64,000 bases of DNA from Gammaproteobacteria bacterium (GCA_004172865.1 SEBV01000019.1:1-64000), one strand, 5' to 3'. Numbered from the stretch's first letter, positions 45,168-54,439 are shown. Translations and numbers: made by a program. Notes: generated by a model from the letters alone, not told the origin.

Positions 45168-46142
45168 TTGAAATCTAAAATTCCACTGTGTTTTTACCCT
45201 ACCCAAATTGTATTTGTCGACGACAATACAGAGTTTTTGGCGACACTATCTATAGCTTTTTCAAAACAATTCAATGTGAAGTTATTTGACGATACTGATT
45301 TAGCACTTAAATATATAAATGAACATCAGCGCAAAAATCATCTTGTAGAAAATACTGAAAAGCCAAAACCAGAAGGCGACTCAGAAGTTTGGGTAAAACA
45401 AGTTCTTACGCGCCAAAACTTGAAACGTTTTGATGAGCTGCGAATTAGAGAGGTATCAGTTGTTGTTGTCGATTATTCAATGCCATCCATGAATGGAATT
45501 GAATTCTGTGAAAACATAAAAAATTCTTCTATCAAGAAAATTCTTCTTACGGGCTATGCGACATCTACTGATGCGGTGAAAGCATTTAATAACAATACAA
45601 TTAATTATTATCTGAAAAAAAATGATGAGAACATGCTACAAGAGCTTGAAGCAACTATTCATCAATTACAACACGCCTATTTCAACGAATTATCCAGCAG
45701 CATAAAAGCGGAAGCTATAGATAGCGGAACACCTTTCTTTGCGGACCCACAGCTTGCTCGTTACTTTCGCACCAATTGCGAATCGCTCGGTGTCACTGAA
45801 TATTTTTACCTGACCAATCCATCGCGCTTCGCATTACGCACACACAATCAAGATAAATTTTTATGTATTATTTACACTGAAGAAGATATTAACGAGCATT
45901 TGCAAGTTTTAATCGAAGAGAGCGCGCCAACCAATCTTTATTCGGCGATAGAGTCACGCCAATTTATTCCTTACTTCCAAACTGCAGATGGTTTTTATGA
46001 CCCAGGCATGAGCAACCCTATATCTCATCTTCACCCAGCTATTCATATAAAAGGCCAGGTAAATTATTACTGCGCAATTATCCCGGACAAATCAGAAAAA
46101 ACCACCCCTGCAGTAGCATTGCGCACAGGTTCATTTCATTAA
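45168..46142 (+). CDS. LqsR-like response regulator
   Basis: 324 residues from a TTG start (no better start in frame). Receiver domain with acid pair DD at 18-19 and phospho-acceptor D102 in VVVDYSMPSMNG, then LLTGYA and YYLKKND. Between beta-2 and the acceptor strand there is an insertion of about 40 residues (NTEKPKPEGDSEVWVKQV). The C-terminal ~150 residues (FFADPQLARYFRTN ... TEYFYLTNPSRFALRT) are not a standard DNA-binding output and resemble the unknown domain of LqsR-type regulators. It faces a 7TM kinase gene, ending 17 bp from its end (convergent). Confidence 0.8.
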   Translation: MKSKIPLCFYPTQIVFVDDNTEFLATLSIAFSKQFNVKLFDDTDLALKYINEHQRKNHLVENTEKPKPEGDSEVWVKQVLTRQNLKRFDELRIREVSVVVVDYSMPSMNGIEFCENIKNSSIKKILLTGYATSTDAVKAFNNNTINYYLKKNDENMLQELEATIHQLQHAYFNELSSSIKAEAIDSGTPFFADPQLARYFRTNCESLGVTEYFYLTNPSRFALRTHNQDKFLCIIYTEEDINEHLQVLIEESAPTNLYSAIESRQFIPYFQTADGFYDPGMSNPISHLHPAIHIKGQVNYYCAIIPDKSEKTTPAVALRTGSFH

Positions 46143-46159
46143 TTATTTAATGGCGATTT

Positions 46160-47551
46160 TTAACGGCGAGTTATTTGCTTTGATTTAAAACTTAAAGTAA
46201 ATAAGGTGTACTTGCCTTGTTTCGATTCACACGTAATATTGCCGCCAAATGATTCCATAACATTTCGGCAAAATGCCAGGCCCACACCCGAATTTATTCC
46301 ACGATTTTTGGTGGTAAAAAAGCGATCAAAAATGTGAGGCAATATATCGCTGTTGATGCCCTCTCCATCATCCAAAATTTCAATACGATTTCCATTACGA
46401 TCTGCAACGATTGTGATATTGATAGAGCCTTTTTCAACATACCTTAAGGCATCGAGTGAATTATTAATTAAATTAATAAATACAAATATCAAAAACTCTT
46501 TGGATGCTAAAACAATAAAATCAGATTTAACATCTACATAAATATTCTTTTTGGTATCGCTTTTATAGGGAACCCGACTGATCGCCAACTCAACACATTC
46601 CTTCATTGAAAAGTGTTGGAAATCTTTCTCATTCAAATAATCTGACGTGGTTAACGCCATTAACATATCAATTGCATGATTTGCATTATCAACTTCCTTT
46701 TCAAGAATTCTCGATGAATCGCTCAAATAATTTAGTGTTTCATCATCAATTCCCAACAATACTAACCTTGCATCTTTTGCATTCTTATAGCCTGCAATAA
46801 GCTCCGGTAAATGATCGCCTAAAATTTTTGCTTGAATTTTTAAGGTCGCTAACGGAGTTCGCATTTCATGCGCTAGGCTTGCAGCCATCATACGCGAGTC
46901 ATCCATAGCGTGATATTTAACGGTCGCCAAGGCAATTAAGCCTAATGCAATAGCAATGAACACCACACCAGGAGGATAAAAATCAAATCCGTAATTACAC
47001 AAATAATCAACTGCAGAAAATGAAAACAACAAGAGCGCCACATTGCAGTATTGTAATTTTGTTTTTTCACCCGCTTGAACAATTTTTTGTTTTTGATATG
47101 AAATGTAGAGACCGTAAATAACTACCGTTGTGGTCTGCAATACATGAAGAAAATGAAAGATGCCCGCCTTCGGATAATATCCCCAAGAATAATGGTAATG
47201 ACCATTGATAACGAGATTGGTGGTGACATGCACTGCGGCAAGGAAAATTGAAAACAAATAAGAGACGTAAACGTAACGTTTTACATCTTGCCTTCCCGTA
47301 ATTTCCGCTAAAAAGTGAAATAAACTTGTTGGTAAAAACAGAATCAACAACCATCCCAAAGAGATGAGCATTTGCGCCAGTTTTTCATCTGTGATTTGAA
47401 ATAAGACGGCCCACAAAAACTGCCAGAAAAAAGTGGTGATACAAAGAATTAAAAAAGCAGTGGTAACGCGATTGAGACCTTTGGAGTTCGCAACATATAC
47501 ACCAAATACTAAAAATAATATTGCCACAAAAGCGGGAAGTACCGAATACAT
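46160..47551 (-). CDS. 7TM sensor histidine kinase (LqsS/CqsS-like)
   Basis: 463 residues. The N-terminal ~215 residues form seven hydrophobic segments of the HisKA_7TM kind (WGYYPKAGIFHFLHVLQTTTVVIYGLYISYQKQ). The H-box is SLAHEMRTPLATL with H228. ILGDHLPELIAGYKNAK after it is reminiscent of the CqsS/LqsS autoinducer-sensor kinases. The catalytic domain has the N-box NLINNSLDAL, DDGEGI and FFTTKNRGINSGVGLAF, so it should be active. No receiver domain is fused. The convergent response regulator 45168-46142 is its likely partner. Confidence 0.88.
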   Translation of the reverse strand: MYSVLPAFVAILFLVFGVYVANSKGLNRVTTAFLILCITTFFWQFLWAVLFQITDEKLAQMLISLGWLLILFLPTSLFHFLAEITGRQDVKRYVYVSYLFSIFLAAVHVTTNLVINGHYHYSWGYYPKAGIFHFLHVLQTTTVVIYGLYISYQKQKIVQAGEKTKLQYCNVALLLFSFSAVDYLCNYGFDFYPPGVVFIAIALGLIALATVKYHAMDDSRMMAASLAHEMRTPLATLKIQAKILGDHLPELIAGYKNAKDARLVLLGIDDETLNYLSDSSRILEKEVDNANHAIDMLMALTTSDYLNEKDFQHFSMKECVELAISRVPYKSDTKKNIYVDVKSDFIVLASKEFLIFVFINLINNSLDALRYVEKGSINITIVADRNGNRIEILDDGEGINSDILPHIFDRFFTTKNRGINSGVGLAFCRNVMESFGGNITCESKQGKYTLFTLSFKSKQITRR

Positions 47552-47777
47552 AATGGGAATTTCCGGCGAAATAAGTGGCTATGAAATACCAGATTGATGA
47601 TGAATGTGAATGCGCAGCGGCGGATGAAAAGTAATTCCTTATAATTGAAAATCAAATATCTATATTAATACTTTCGAATTAACTGAACAAAGATTTGAAA
47701 TAACTTTATTCAGTTAATTTGAAAGCTCGCTTTTTACTTCAAAGCGAATCACTTTGACGTTAGCATTTTAACAAATA

Positions 47778-48218
47778 TTACGCGTAGTCTCTGAATAGCT
47801 TTCTGAAAGTGCTTGGCGATAATCCAGTCCAACGTTTAAATGCGTTGGTGAAGCTGGTACGGTCAGAAAAATAGAGTGCTTTGGATACTAGATCAACGCT
47901 CATAGCATCGTCTATTAAATACTTAATAGAATAGTGAAATCTTACATCATCGCGCAATTGTGCAAAATTTGTATCTTGTTCTTGTAAACGTCGTTGCAAG
48001 GTGCGCTTGGTCAAGCCGATATCCGCTGCAATTTGTTCGACCGTTAAATCAGCATGGCCTATTCGTAGATGGAGCGCGTTAACGACACGGCGAGAAACAC
48101 CCTCACAATGAGGAATTCTTGCTAAAGATAGATACTCTTCATAAGAAAGAATGTTCGGCCGAGAGGCCTCGCCTTCCTGTAGGAAATTACTATTATAATT
48201 GCGTTGCAGCTGAATCAT
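47778..48218 (-). CDS. stand-alone AraC-type DNA-binding domain
   Basis: 146 residues from MIQLQRNYN with AAGGAGAG six bases before the ATG. Only the double helix-turn-helix of AraC regulators is present: LTVEQIAADIGLTKRTLQRRL and VDLVSKALYFSDRTSFTNAFKRWTGLSPSTFRK. The sensory N-terminal domain of OruR/ArgR-type family members (~330 aa) is absent, and no frame upstream encodes it. It could be a truncated gene or a true small regulator; the good ribosome-binding site favours the latter. Confidence 0.82.
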   Translation of the reverse strand: MIQLQRNYNSNFLQEGEASRPNILSYEEYLSLARIPHCEGVSRRVVNALHLRIGHADLTVEQIAADIGLTKRTLQRRLQEQDTNFAQLRDDVRFHYSIKYLIDDAMSVDLVSKALYFSDRTSFTNAFKRWTGLSPSTFRKLFRDYA

Positions 48219-48691
48219 CTGAACTCTCCTTACGCCATCAGGCATTACGTGTTGAAATAATTAGACAAGCCTTTCTAAACATATCTTCCCTAATGACATC
48301 AAAAGAATCTTTGCCCTAATCAAAACTATAACATAAGCCTATCGGCTGAAATGTTGTGCTTTAGCAAAGAGATTGTAAAAATTGGCGCATCAAATGACAT
48401 TTATTGGAGTATCTTTTGTTAATTAATTGATTCAGAGATATTTGGCTATAAAAGCTACTTAAATTTAATTTTTAATGAATAAGAATTTTATTCTGAAGGC
48501 AATATATGTCTATTAACTCATTCAAGATATTCATGATGAATAAATTTTTATAATAGAGACCAGCTATAAATGATCCATAAATATAAACTGCTTCAAAATA
48601 GATGTTAATTAGATGAAAGTTGAATTTGTTATTAGCTTTAACTCAAAAAAGCAGTATGGCGCATTTTGTAACTATTCTGGCACATCGATAA
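48219..48691. other. gene-free AT-rich stretch
   Basis: About 470 very AT-rich bases between the AraC-like gene and the ABC-F gene end. Both strands are closed by many stop codons. I see no hairpin with a T-run and no repeat, apart from the promoter that must serve the AraC-like gene close to 48250-48330. Confidence 0.5.
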
Positions 48692-50581
48692 CTAATTGCT
48701 CGCCGCTTCAATTTCTTCGCTGATTTGCAACCAATTCTCTTCAGTTTCATCTAGCTGCTGTTGAGACTTCGCCTGATCTAAAAGCAACTTCTGCAAATTG
48801 GCTTTATTTTTATCATCATAAATGCTGCTGTCACCTAACTGGATTTCAATCTCCGCCAATTTGGCTTGCAGCTTTTCCATTTGGGTTTCAAGATTTTTTA
48901 ATTTATTCGTCAAAGGTTTTAATTGCTGACGCTGTGCAGCTGATTGTTGTCGCTGAGCTTTTTTATCGACCTTGGTGTCACTATCAGGTAAATATTTTTC
49001 TTCTACCGCTGCTTGAGCCTGGCGTTGTTGTAACAGCCATTTGTAATAGTCGTCAAGATCGCCATCAAACTCGCTAACTTTCCCATCGGCAACCAACAAA
49101 AATTCATCGACTGTGTTACGCAGCAAATGACGATCATGCGAAACAATAATTACTGCACCTTCAAAATCTTGCAATGCCATGGTCAACGCTTGTCGCATTT
49201 CCAAATCGAGATGGTTAGTGGGTTCGTCGAGCAATAATACGTTCGGTTTTTCCCATGCAATAATTGCCAATGCAAGTCGCGCTTTTTCGCCGCCGGAAAA
49301 ATGTGTGATGGGTTCAAAAGCGCGCACACCGTGAAAATCAAAACTGCCGAGAAAATCACGAATTTCTTGTTCGCGCGCTGTCGGTGTAATTCGTTGAATG
49401 TGCAATGCTGCGGAAGCATTGATATCTAGCGCTTCTAATTGATGTTGCGCAAAATAACCTAATTTGAAATGCTCACCATTGGTACGCTCGCCCGACATGA
49501 GCGGTAATAAACCGGCGAGCGTTTTTACCAAACTGGATTTACCGGCACCATTAGGGCCGAGCAAACCAATGCGTGTTTCCGCGCGAATCGCCAACTCAAC
49601 TTTTTCTAAAACACGTTTATCGCCGTAGCCAATATCTGCAGTAGCAATATGCACTAAAGGCACAGACATTTTTTCTGAACATTTAAATGTAAATGTAAAA
49701 GGCGAATCCACATGCGCAGCGGAAATTTTTTCCATGCGCTCTAATTCTTTTATACGACTCTGCGCTTGACGCGCTTTAGTAGCGGATGCACGGAAGCGAC
49801 GAATGTAGCTTTCAACATGCGCAATACGCTCTTGTTGTTTTTCAAACGTGGCTTGTTGCTGCGCTAACTTTTCAGCACGTTGACGCTCAAAGGATGAATA
49901 GTTACCACTATAATTATCAAGTTTTTGTTTTTCGATATTTACAATTCGGTCAACAATATTGTCGAGAAAATCGCGGTCATGCGAAATAATAATCAAAGTG
50001 CCCGCGTAACGCTTGAGCCATTCTTCAAGCCACAAAGTTGCATCCAAATCCAAATGGTTTGTGGGTTCGTCAAGCAGTAATAAATCTGAGGGACACATCA
50101 AGGCTTGCGCCAGATTCAAACGGATTCGCCAACCACCGGAAAAATCTGTCACTGGACGCGAATCATCGCCGGCTAAAAAGCCTAAACCATTTAATAATTG
50201 TTGCGCGCGTGCAGGTGCAGAATAGGCGTGAATGTTTTCCATTTCGCCATAAAGCTTCGCGAGCTTTTCGCCATCGTGTTCATTAACAATTTCGCGTTCA
50301 AGGCGACGCAATTCGCTGTCGCCATCCAATACATAATCAAGCGCACTGCGGATAGTGTGGCCAACCTCTTGCGCCATGTGCGCGACGCGCCATTGTTTGG
50401 GAATATCCAGTGTGCCGGTATCGCTGGCGAGTTTACCAAGCAACATTTGGAATAGCGTAGATTTACCGCTGCCATTGGCGCCAATCAAGCCAATTTTTTG
50501 GCCTGGATAAATAGTAAGGTCGGCAGATTCCAATAAGAATTTGGGGCCGCGCTGCAGTGAGATATTTTGTAATTGAATCAT
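48692..50581 (-). CDS. yheS: ABC-F family ATPase (YheS-like)
   Basis: 629 residues from MIQLQNISLQRGPKFLLESA; no transmembrane segments. It has two ABC cassettes: Walker A GANGSGKST and GPNGAGKSS, signatures FSGGWRIRL and FSGGEKARL, Walker B LLLLDEPTNHL and VLLLDEPTNHL. Between them is a charged P-site linker (about 240-290). The C-terminal coiled coil (QQLKPLTNKLKNLETQMEKLQAKL) is typical of YheS. ABC-F proteins act on the ribosome. In Pseudomonas the same gene lies next to TIGR02444, algP and the FKBP gene. Confidence 0.93.
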   Translation of the reverse strand: MIQLQNISLQRGPKFLLESADLTIYPGQKIGLIGANGSGKSTLFQMLLGKLASDTGTLDIPKQWRVAHMAQEVGHTIRSALDYVLDGDSELRRLEREIVNEHDGEKLAKLYGEMENIHAYSAPARAQQLLNGLGFLAGDDSRPVTDFSGGWRIRLNLAQALMCPSDLLLLDEPTNHLDLDATLWLEEWLKRYAGTLIIISHDRDFLDNIVDRIVNIEKQKLDNYSGNYSSFERQRAEKLAQQQATFEKQQERIAHVESYIRRFRASATKARQAQSRIKELERMEKISAAHVDSPFTFTFKCSEKMSVPLVHIATADIGYGDKRVLEKVELAIRAETRIGLLGPNGAGKSSLVKTLAGLLPLMSGERTNGEHFKLGYFAQHQLEALDINASAALHIQRITPTAREQEIRDFLGSFDFHGVRAFEPITHFSGGEKARLALAIIAWEKPNVLLLDEPTNHLDLEMRQALTMALQDFEGAVIIVSHDRHLLRNTVDEFLLVADGKVSEFDGDLDDYYKWLLQQRQAQAAVEEKYLPDSDTKVDKKAQRQQSAAQRQQLKPLTNKLKNLETQMEKLQAKLAEIEIQLGDSSIYDDKNKANLQKLLLDQAKSQQQLDETEENWLQISEEIEAASN

Positions 50582-50681
50582 GGCGCGCATTCTAGCAGAC
50601 TGTGGACTTACGAATAGTCCTAAATGACCCGCGTTCACGTCCCATATCTTGCAGTTCAACGTACCTAGTATTAATGAATTT

Positions 50682-51155
50682 ATGACCTTACCTGAATCAT
50701 CACAATCGCTCTGGGATTTTGCTTTAGCTTTTTATCGCCAGGCAGAAGTAGCAAAAGCCTGTTTGTATTTGCAAGATGAATATCAGGCTAATGTCTGTCT
50801 ATTGATAGGTTTGAATTGGATGGATACTCGCGGTCAACACCTAACTGAAACAGACTTTGCGAATTTGCAGCTGTATATTCAAGCGTGGACGCAAGATGTT
50901 GTAGCACCATTGCGTAACCTGCGAAGAAAACTGAAATTGCCGTTTGAACATTATGTTCAGGATGAAACCCAAGAACGCGTGCGGGAATTTATTAAACAAG
51001 CGGAATTATTGGCAGAGAAAAAACTGTTGGATGAGATTGAAAGCTGGTCAAAGAAAATTGCGGTAGAAGAAAATAATGCGGCCTATTCAAATTTGGAAAA
51101 CTATTTGTTGAGTTTAAATGCAGACCAACATTGGTTGGAGCTATTGCGAAAATAG
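50682..51155 (+). CDS. TIGR02444 family protein
   Basis: 157 residues from MTLPESSQSLWDFALAFYRQAEVAKACLYLQDEYQANVCLLIGLNWMD. This stretch is typical of TIGR02444, a cytoplasmic family of unknown function found with algP/FKBP in Pseudomonas-related genomes. Helix-rich. It starts divergently 100 bases from the ABC-F gene. Start chosen at the Met before the conserved Leu-Pro. Confidence 0.85.
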   Translation: MTLPESSQSLWDFALAFYRQAEVAKACLYLQDEYQANVCLLIGLNWMDTRGQHLTETDFANLQLYIQAWTQDVVAPLRNLRRKLKLPFEHYVQDETQERVREFIKQAELLAEKKLLDEIESWSKKIAVEENNAAYSNLENYLLSLNADQHWLELLRK

Positions 51156-51204
51156 CGCGAGTAAGGCGCCTGGTTGAGCAGCCAAGCGCAATGCGAATTA
51201 CTAT

Positions 51205-52062
51205 TTATGCGTTGCTATTTTGATCCGGGCTTTCAACGCCTGAATTTCTCGGCTCAGAAATAACATCTGCACTGGGAACAGTTTCAACCGGAGCTTCTAC
51301 TGATTCTACTGATGACAATGGTGCTTCTACAGATTGAGTTACTTCGATCTCTTCATTAATTACGGGCGGAATTTCTACTGGTTTTTCTTCGGGTGAAACT
51401 GCTGTAGATTCATTAGCTTTCGGAGCTGCTTTTTTCACTGGAGTTCTTTTAACAGCTGCTTTCTCTACAGGTTCTTTTTTAACTGCAGGTTTTTTCACGG
51501 GTAGTTTTTTAGCAGGAGCAGTAGCGACAGCCTTTGTTTCTGGTGTAGATGCTACAACTTCAGCCTGCTGTGTTTCATTTTCTATTTTCTTCTGCGCGTC
51601 CTTTTGATTTTTCTTCTCGGCTTTTTTCTCGGCTTTCGCAAGTTTTTTAGCCGTTTTTTTATCTTCTTTTATCACCGCTTTTTCAGCAGTAGTAAATTTT
51701 ATTTTCTTAATTTTTTTGCCTGCCAATACACGCCCTACTTTTTTTGAAAATTTTTCGGCAGTTTTTTGTTGAAATTTCAGCGCGTCCAAAACCTCTAGTG
51801 CTTCAGCCAATTTAAGGTTTTGTTCTTCTGCCGTAGCGGTCGCGGTGCGCAAACGATTTTGGGCGGCAATGCTGGTGGTCGGTTTTGCTGCTAAATCCTG
51901 CACCTTACTTTGCGCAAGCTCTGCTGCTTTTTGTGCAGCCAAATAAGATTTTTCGGCATTAGCTAATTGTTGTGCTCGCGCTTCATCAAGCTGTGCAGTA
52001 ACTGTGGCAATTTGCTGTTCAATATCGCTAATAGAAGTTGTTGAATTACTGCTTGCGGTCAT
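51205..52062 (-). CDS. algP: AlgP-like Lys/Ala-rich histone-like protein
   Basis: 285 residues from the second of two close ATGs; the ATG at 52062 has AGGAA six bases upstream, whereas that sequence abuts the ATG at 52068. The N-terminal ~110 residues form a coiled coil (SDIEQQIATVTAQLDEARAQQL). Then come Lys/Ala/Pro-rich blocks (KKTAKKLAKAEKKAEKK; KKPAVKKEPVEKAAVKR) and an acidic tail. This matches the plan of Pseudomonas AlgP (AlgR3), a histone-H1-like transcriptional regulator of alginate genes. Synteny with FKBP, Rsd/AlgQ and DsbB supports orthology. The repeats are shorter than in P. aeruginosa. Confidence 0.78.
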   Translation of the reverse strand: MTASSNSTTSISDIEQQIATVTAQLDEARAQQLANAEKSYLAAQKAAELAQSKVQDLAAKPTTSIAAQNRLRTATATAEEQNLKLAEALEVLDALKFQQKTAEKFSKKVGRVLAGKKIKKIKFTTAEKAVIKEDKKTAKKLAKAEKKAEKKNQKDAQKKIENETQQAEVVASTPETKAVATAPAKKLPVKKPAVKKEPVEKAAVKRTPVKKAAPKANESTAVSPEEKPVEIPPVINEEIEVTQSVEAPLSSVESVEAPVETVPSADVISEPRNSGVESPDQNSNA

Positions 52063-52489
52063 GATCATTTCCTATAAAACGTTAAGAAGTGGTGTGAAAA
52101 CACTGAGGGCTAGTGTAGTGCCGAGCGCTAGTAATGTGTATTACAGTCCCGTGACAATTGCAAAAATCATATGATTACTTCGTAGCATTAAACATTATTG
52201 CAACGACTAATAATTACTATGGCTGAATAGAGAGTTTTTCAAGAACTAAAACAGGAGCTAAGAGTCAGAATGCTTCCGGTTCATTGATAGCACTGGCGTT
52301 TTTCAGCGCTGGCCACTAAAAAATGGGCAAAATACCGCACAATTTTAAAGTTTTGGTATACCATTGGCGCCCGTTAGGGCTGTTACACCAGTGGTATTGC
52401 TGCAGGTTGCCCATCACACGCTTGGCTTAGCTTGTTCGGGCAAATATGAGCCAATAATCTTTTATATATGTAATCCACTAAGGTGCAAA
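52063..52489. other. divergent intergenic region with FKBP leader hairpin
   Basis: 427 bases without a gene between algP and the FKBP gene. It carries a long hairpin at 52358-52397: ATACCATTGG pairs with CCAGTGGTAT (10 bp, one G-U), with an inner GCCC-GTTA-GGGC. If transcription of the FKBP gene starts upstream, this is part of its leader and could be a control or stability element. Promoters for both genes must lie here. Confidence 0.5.
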
Positions 52490-53254
52490 ATGATTAATAA
52501 GAAATTAGCAATGATTGGTTTAATGGCTTCTGCAGCCTTGGTTGTAGGCTGTAAAGAAGATGCCAAAAAACAAGATGACGGCGCAAAGCTTCAGACTTTG
52601 GAACAAAAGGCTAGTTACATCATCGGTCAAGGCATGGGCAAACAATTCAAACAAAGCGATTTTAATTTGGAAACTGACTCGTTTGTTTTGGCCATCAACG
52701 ATTTGAAAGCCGGCACTCCAGCGCGTATTTCTGAAGAAGAAAGCCAGAAAATTATGCAAGAGTTGACCGAAGGTTTGAAGAAGAAGCAAGAAGAGAAAGC
52801 TAAGCAACTGAGCGAAACTAACAAAACTGCAGGCGAGAAATTCCTTGCTGAAAACAAAACTAAAGAAGGCGTGCAAACCACTGCTAGCGGTCTTCAATAT
52901 AAAGTGATTACTGCTGGTAACGGCGTAAAACCAAAAGCAACTGATACTGTTAAAGTTCACTACGAAGGTAAGTTGTTGGACGGCACTGTATTTGATAGCT
53001 CAATCAAGCGCGGCGAGCCAGTTGAATTCCCAGTTAACGGTGTAATTCCTGGTTGGGTTGAAGCTTTGCAATTGATGCCACAAGGCTCCAAGTGGGAAGT
53101 TTACATTCCATCTGATTTGGCTTACGGCCCAACTGGTCAAGGTCCAACCATTCCACCAGCGTCTACTTTGATCTTCACTGTTGAATTGTTGGAAGTTAAA
53201 GCACCAGCAGCTGAGCCAGCACCAACTGCTCCAGCAAAACCAGCTAAAAAATAA
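52490..53254 (+). CDS. FKBP-type peptidyl-prolyl isomerase lipoprotein
   Basis: 254 residues from MINKKLAMIGLMASAALVVGC; lipobox VVGC predicts a lipid anchor. The N-terminal dimerisation helices (ASYIIGQGMGKQFKQS ... EESQKIMQELTEGLKKKQEEK) are of the FkpA/Mip kind. The FKBP domain (about 130-235) has VKVHYEGKLLDGTVFDSS, VIPGWVEALQLM and the final TLIFTVELLEV. The C-terminus is Ala/Pro/Lys-rich. Folding helper for periplasmic or outer-membrane proteins. Start has AAGGTG upstream. Followed by a strong terminator. Confidence 0.93.
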   Translation: MINKKLAMIGLMASAALVVGCKEDAKKQDDGAKLQTLEQKASYIIGQGMGKQFKQSDFNLETDSFVLAINDLKAGTPARISEEESQKIMQELTEGLKKKQEEKAKQLSETNKTAGEKFLAENKTKEGVQTTASGLQYKVITAGNGVKPKATDTVKVHYEGKLLDGTVFDSSIKRGEPVEFPVNGVIPGWVEALQLMPQGSKWEVYIPSDLAYGPTGQGPTIPPASTLIFTVELLEVKAPAAEPAPTAPAKPAKK

Positions 53255-53271
53255 GTCGAATTTATTCTGCT

Positions 53272-53303
53272 CATAAAAAAACCCGCTTCGGCGGGTTTTT
53301 TTA
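53272..53303. terminator. bidirectional terminator between FKBP and rsd genes
   Basis: AAAACCCGC-ttcg-GCGGGTTTTTTT: 9-bp stem with UUCG-type tetraloop and T-run, between two convergent genes. Confidence 0.9.
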
Positions 53304-53328
53304 TGGCGGTAATTTAGTGTTTTAACAC

Positions 53329-53793
53329 TTAACCATTTACCAAATCTCTGTGCGATGTATGCAAAACCGAAATCATACGGTCTTCTGCACTAAAACGAAT
53401 TTCTAAAGTTTCACCTAAATGGGAAAGGTCGCTATCGAGACTGCTAAGATCATCGGTTTCAAGATATTTATCATTGAAGTCGAGCAGCTTTTCCGTGGTG
53501 TTATCAACAATCGTAAATAAACGCCCTGCTTCGTGGAGTGCCTCTTCATCATCAAATTCGCGACCTTCTTTAATTAGTTGGTCGTAAATTTCAAAGTGTC
53601 CGGCGGAAACATAATCAACGAGGATTTGGCAGAGATGGCGCAGCTTGTCGCCACGTGCTTCGGAATTGGTTTGGTCGGCACCACCGATTGCGCAATATTG
53701 GACCAGCATGTCTTGGCGTTCTTGTAACCAGCGGTCGATGATGATGCTAACACCACCCCAGCGTTCTTTAGCGTTTTGACAATTTTCTAACAT
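53329..53793 (-). CDS. rsd: Rsd/AlgQ anti-sigma-70 regulator
   Basis: 154 residues of the Rsd/AlgQ family, which binds the housekeeping sigma factor and shifts RNA polymerase to alternative sigma factors. Recognised by the N-terminal CQNAKERWGGVSIIIDRWLQERQDMLVQYC and later FCQ-like helix LRHLCQILVDYVSAGHFEIYDQL. The P. aeruginosa name is algQ. Position beside FKBP, algP and dsbB is as in Pseudomonas. AlgQ works together with AlgP in alginate control there. Confidence 0.93.
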   Translation of the reverse strand: MLENCQNAKERWGGVSIIIDRWLQERQDMLVQYCAIGGADQTNSEARGDKLRHLCQILVDYVSAGHFEIYDQLIKEGREFDDEEALHEAGRLFTIVDNTTEKLLDFNDKYLETDDLSSLDSDLSHLGETLEIRFSAEDRMISVLHTSHRDLVNG

Positions 53794-53935
53794 GCTCGGT
53801 TTCCTGAATACTGCTTAATGATCGGATTAAGTTTTAATGCCGCACGGCGTTTAGTGCATCACATACATAAAAATTAGACGACAACGCCACACGGCTCAAG
53901 TCTTGTCGACACAATAGGTCATCTTGCCAAGGGCT

Positions 53936-54439
53936 TCAACTGGCTTTTTGAATTTTTAGGCCACGCACCAATTGCCAAATATTGATTAGCGCAAAACCAA
54001 CGAAGGCAATCAGCGACCATTTTGGCAAACTTAATCCCAGCAGTTTATCCACATGGGCGCAGGTTCCATCGCCTTGCAGCAACAGCTTCATAGCTTCAAG
54101 AAAGGGGAATACCTCAAACATATAAGCGAGACCGGGACCACAGGCAGGTACTTGATCCGCAGGCAAACTTTGCAACCACACTTGATGCTGCGCGAAGTAA
54201 CCGCCGCCCAAAGCAGCAATTAAACCCAGAATGGCATAAATGATGAGGCCTTTACCGCGCGGATTATGGATCGCGGCGATCAATCCCAGAATCCCCACCA
54301 AGTCGAAAAAAGCGCGCTGTGTAATGCACAAAGGGCATGGTTCCAACTTCATGACATGCTCCATGTACACACCGCAAAGAATGGTGAATACACCGCCCGC
54401 GAAAAGTAAAAGATTAGTTTGGCGAATCGATGGGATCAT
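53936..54439 (-). CDS. dsbB: disulfide bond formation protein DsbB
   Basis: Inner-membrane quinone reductase that reoxidises DsbA. 167 residues with four transmembrane helices. The first redox pair is EPCPLCITQR; the second pair is in the periplasmic loop (VPACGPGLAY ... GDGTCAHV). In Pseudomonas this syntenic copy is dsbH. It should serve both DsbA proteins at 10910-12371. Confidence 0.93.
   Translation of the reverse strand: MIPSIRQTNLLLFAGGVFTILCGVYMEHVMKLEPCPLCITQRAFFDLVGILGLIAAIHNPRGKGLIIYAILGLIAALGGGYFAQHQVWLQSLPADQVPACGPGLAYMFEVFPFLEAMKLLLQGDGTCAHVDKLLGLSLPKWSLIAFVGFALINIWQLVRGLKIQKAS

Noticed and set aside
44460-47551. Complete quorum-sensing operon with autoinducer synthase
   Set aside because: No LqsA/CqsA, LuxI or RpfF-like gene is encoded in the window, so only a sensing module is claimed.
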